Below, piece by piece: positions 47,280 to 48,463 of a stretch of 48,463 bases of DNA (positions within the stretch are counted from its first letter, which is position 1; each line of letters begins with the position of its first letter). Made by a program: the position numbers and the translations under genes. Source of the stretch: Desulfurococcales archaeon. Lineage in GTDB: Archaea; Thermoproteota; Thermoprotei_A; Sulfolobales; NBVN01. The DNA is taken from contig JALVVU010000070.1 of the NCBI GenBank assembly GCA_027023255.1, forward strand, positions 1 through 48,463. Direction: 5' to 3'. Below the pieces are notes generated by a model that searched no databases, was not told where the DNA came from, and saw only the letters and a program-made list of their open reading frames with translations.

Positions 47280-47723
47280 CTGAGGGAGAAATTCGGCATA
47301 TATGTTCCTGAGTCGCTTGCTCAGGAGCTTGAGGAATGCATGAAGGCTTTAGGAATTAGGAGTAAGTCAGCCTTGGTTAGGGAGGCTCTCAAGCTATTCA
47401 TAAACGAACATAAATGGGAGACGGCCGAGAATGCAGTGGGTATTATAGGTGTCATCTACGACCATTCCCGCAAGGGTGCTGACGAGGAGCTAACCGATGT
47501 TCAGCACGAGTTCCTTAACCTGATAGTCTCGACACTACATGTGCACCTAGATGAGGATCACTGCATGCTAGCCATAGTTGTACGGGGCAGAACTGAAGAG
47601 ATTAAGGAGCTTCTGGGTAAGCTCGTCAATATTCGAGGTGTCAACATAGCGAGAACTATGCTACTAGCTGTTGAAGAGGGAGGACACACCCACCCACACA
47701 CGCATCGCCAACGCACCGAGTGA
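47280..47723 (+). CDS. nikR: NikR-like nickel-responsive regulator (non-canonical start proposed)
   Basis: RHH domain (REKFGIYVPESLAQELEECMKALGIRSKSALVREALKLFI), ACT-like domain with metal ligands VQHEF, LHVHLDEDHC. The ORF track starts at internal ATG 47340, removing the DNA-binding strand. Confidence 0.85.
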   Translation: MREKFGIYVPESLAQELEECMKALGIRSKSALVREALKLFINEHKWETAENAVGIIGVIYDHSRKGADEELTDVQHEFLNLIVSTLHVHLDEDHCMLAIVVRGRTEEIKELLGKLVNIRGVNIARTMLLAVEEGGHTHPHTHRQRTE

Positions 47724-47740
47724 AGCGGGTATGACCCCCG

Positions 47741-48463
47741 TCAAACGGGACAGAAGGACAGGTTTTTAGCGAAGGGACAGGACCCGCATGACGGCGTGTT
47801 ACCTAGGCAATCATATGTGTTCTCTAAGGTGTAGCTACAGTACTCAGCCAACTCGCAGTCCAAGCAGGAAGGCATCTGCCCAGACCTTACGGCGAACCTG
47901 AACCTCACGTAGTCCGGTGACCTCCAAATGTTGAGTAGGCTCTGCCTGCGGAGGTCACCCATGGCAACCCTCCTGACGTGTCTACTTACGCCGAAGAGTG
48001 TTGGGGTCCAGTCGTGGGCAAAGTACATGCATGGAGCCACCACCCCGTCACTGCATATGTACGTGGCTCCGTAACCTATGAATGGACATAGGAAGTAGCT
48101 CCTGACATTGAGGTATGTCGACTGTACCGATAACTTCCCGTCCATCGCCTCCTTACTTACCTCGGCAATGTCCCTCAACACTTCCTCGGTGCACTTAGCA
48201 TCGCCTAAGCACGTTAGGTTCTCGACCTCCTTATTGGGTGGTATTAAGTTGCTGTAGACTAGCCTGTTAGCCATTACCTCTTTGGCCAGCAAGGAGGCTT
48301 CAATTACTTGACGGTAGTTTATCTTGGTTATTGTGAATATTATCGTTACCGCAGGTTTGGGTGAATGCTTAGCGAACTTTAGCTCCTTAAGCCTTTTCAG
48401 TCCCTCAAGTACCCTAGTAAGCGAACCCCCTAACCTTAGCTTCGAGAACGTCTCCACTTCAGG
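47741..48463 (-). CDS. SPASM-type radical SAM protein C-terminus, possibly tungsten-cofactor oxidoreductase maturase; 5' end beyond window
   Basis: Cys-rich C-terminus CPFIGYG..CSDGVVAPCMYFAHDW and CLDCELAEYCSYTLENTYDCLGNTPSCGSCPFAKNLSFCPV. Confidence 0.6.
   Translation of the reverse strand, partial: PEVETFSKLRLGGSLTRVLEGLKRLKELKFAKHSPKPAVTIIFTITKINYRQVIEASLLAKEVMANRLVYSNLIPPNKEVENLTCLGDAKCTEEVLRDIAEVSKEAMDGKLSVQSTYLNVRSYFLCPFIGYGATYICSDGVVAPCMYFAHDWTPTLFGVSRHVRRVAMGDLRRQSLLNIWRSPDYVRFRFAVRSGQMPSCLDCELAEYCSYTLENTYDCLGNTPSCGSCPFAKNLSFCPV

Noticed and set aside
1-48463. CRISPR arrays, prophage genes or defence islands
   Set aside because: No regularly spaced repeats, integrases, capsid, Cas or toxin-antitoxin genes seen.

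Overview
This 48.5-kb window looks like an ordinary gene-dense archaeal chromosome segment, probably Thermoproteota/Crenarchaeota (PaREP1 fragment, KptA, NreA, TtuA/MoaD pair, crenarchaeal-style codon usage). I found no rRNA, convincing tRNA or CRISPR array. Recognisable modules: BirA (partial), HypF, glycerate 2-kinase, a GH130 / GHL-type glycosidase / MalEFGK-type ABC sugar locus, KptA, a beta-propeller surface protein, an NreA-SPL-like radical SAM pair, a divergent MoxR-DUF58 // DUF4129-membrane-DUF4350 locus, a flippase, a TtuA-MoaD/ThiS pair, an ABC-2 exporter, DUF47-PiT phosphate uptake, a giant gingipain-like (C25/caspase-fold) surface protease with Ig-like repeats, a truncated Mrp-type cluster, an AAG-type glycosylase, NikR, and a partial SPASM radical SAM protein. 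The strongest points for a second look are: (1) a four-gene Mrp-like module lacking E/F/G and DUF4040, with loss of central channel lysines in both large subunits; (2) a sulfur-carrier protein ending in Ala-Gly instead of Gly-Gly next to TtuA; (3) the NreA-SPL pair; (4) the caspase-fold protease with embedded Ca-binding-like loops; (5) the uncharacterised MoxR/DUF58/DUF4129/DUF4350 membrane system; (6) NikR with no canonical start codon; (7) two candidate IS200/IS605 TnpB-end / omegaRNA-like relics, one beside strong hairpins. All family calls come from reading the translations by eye; no searches were run.
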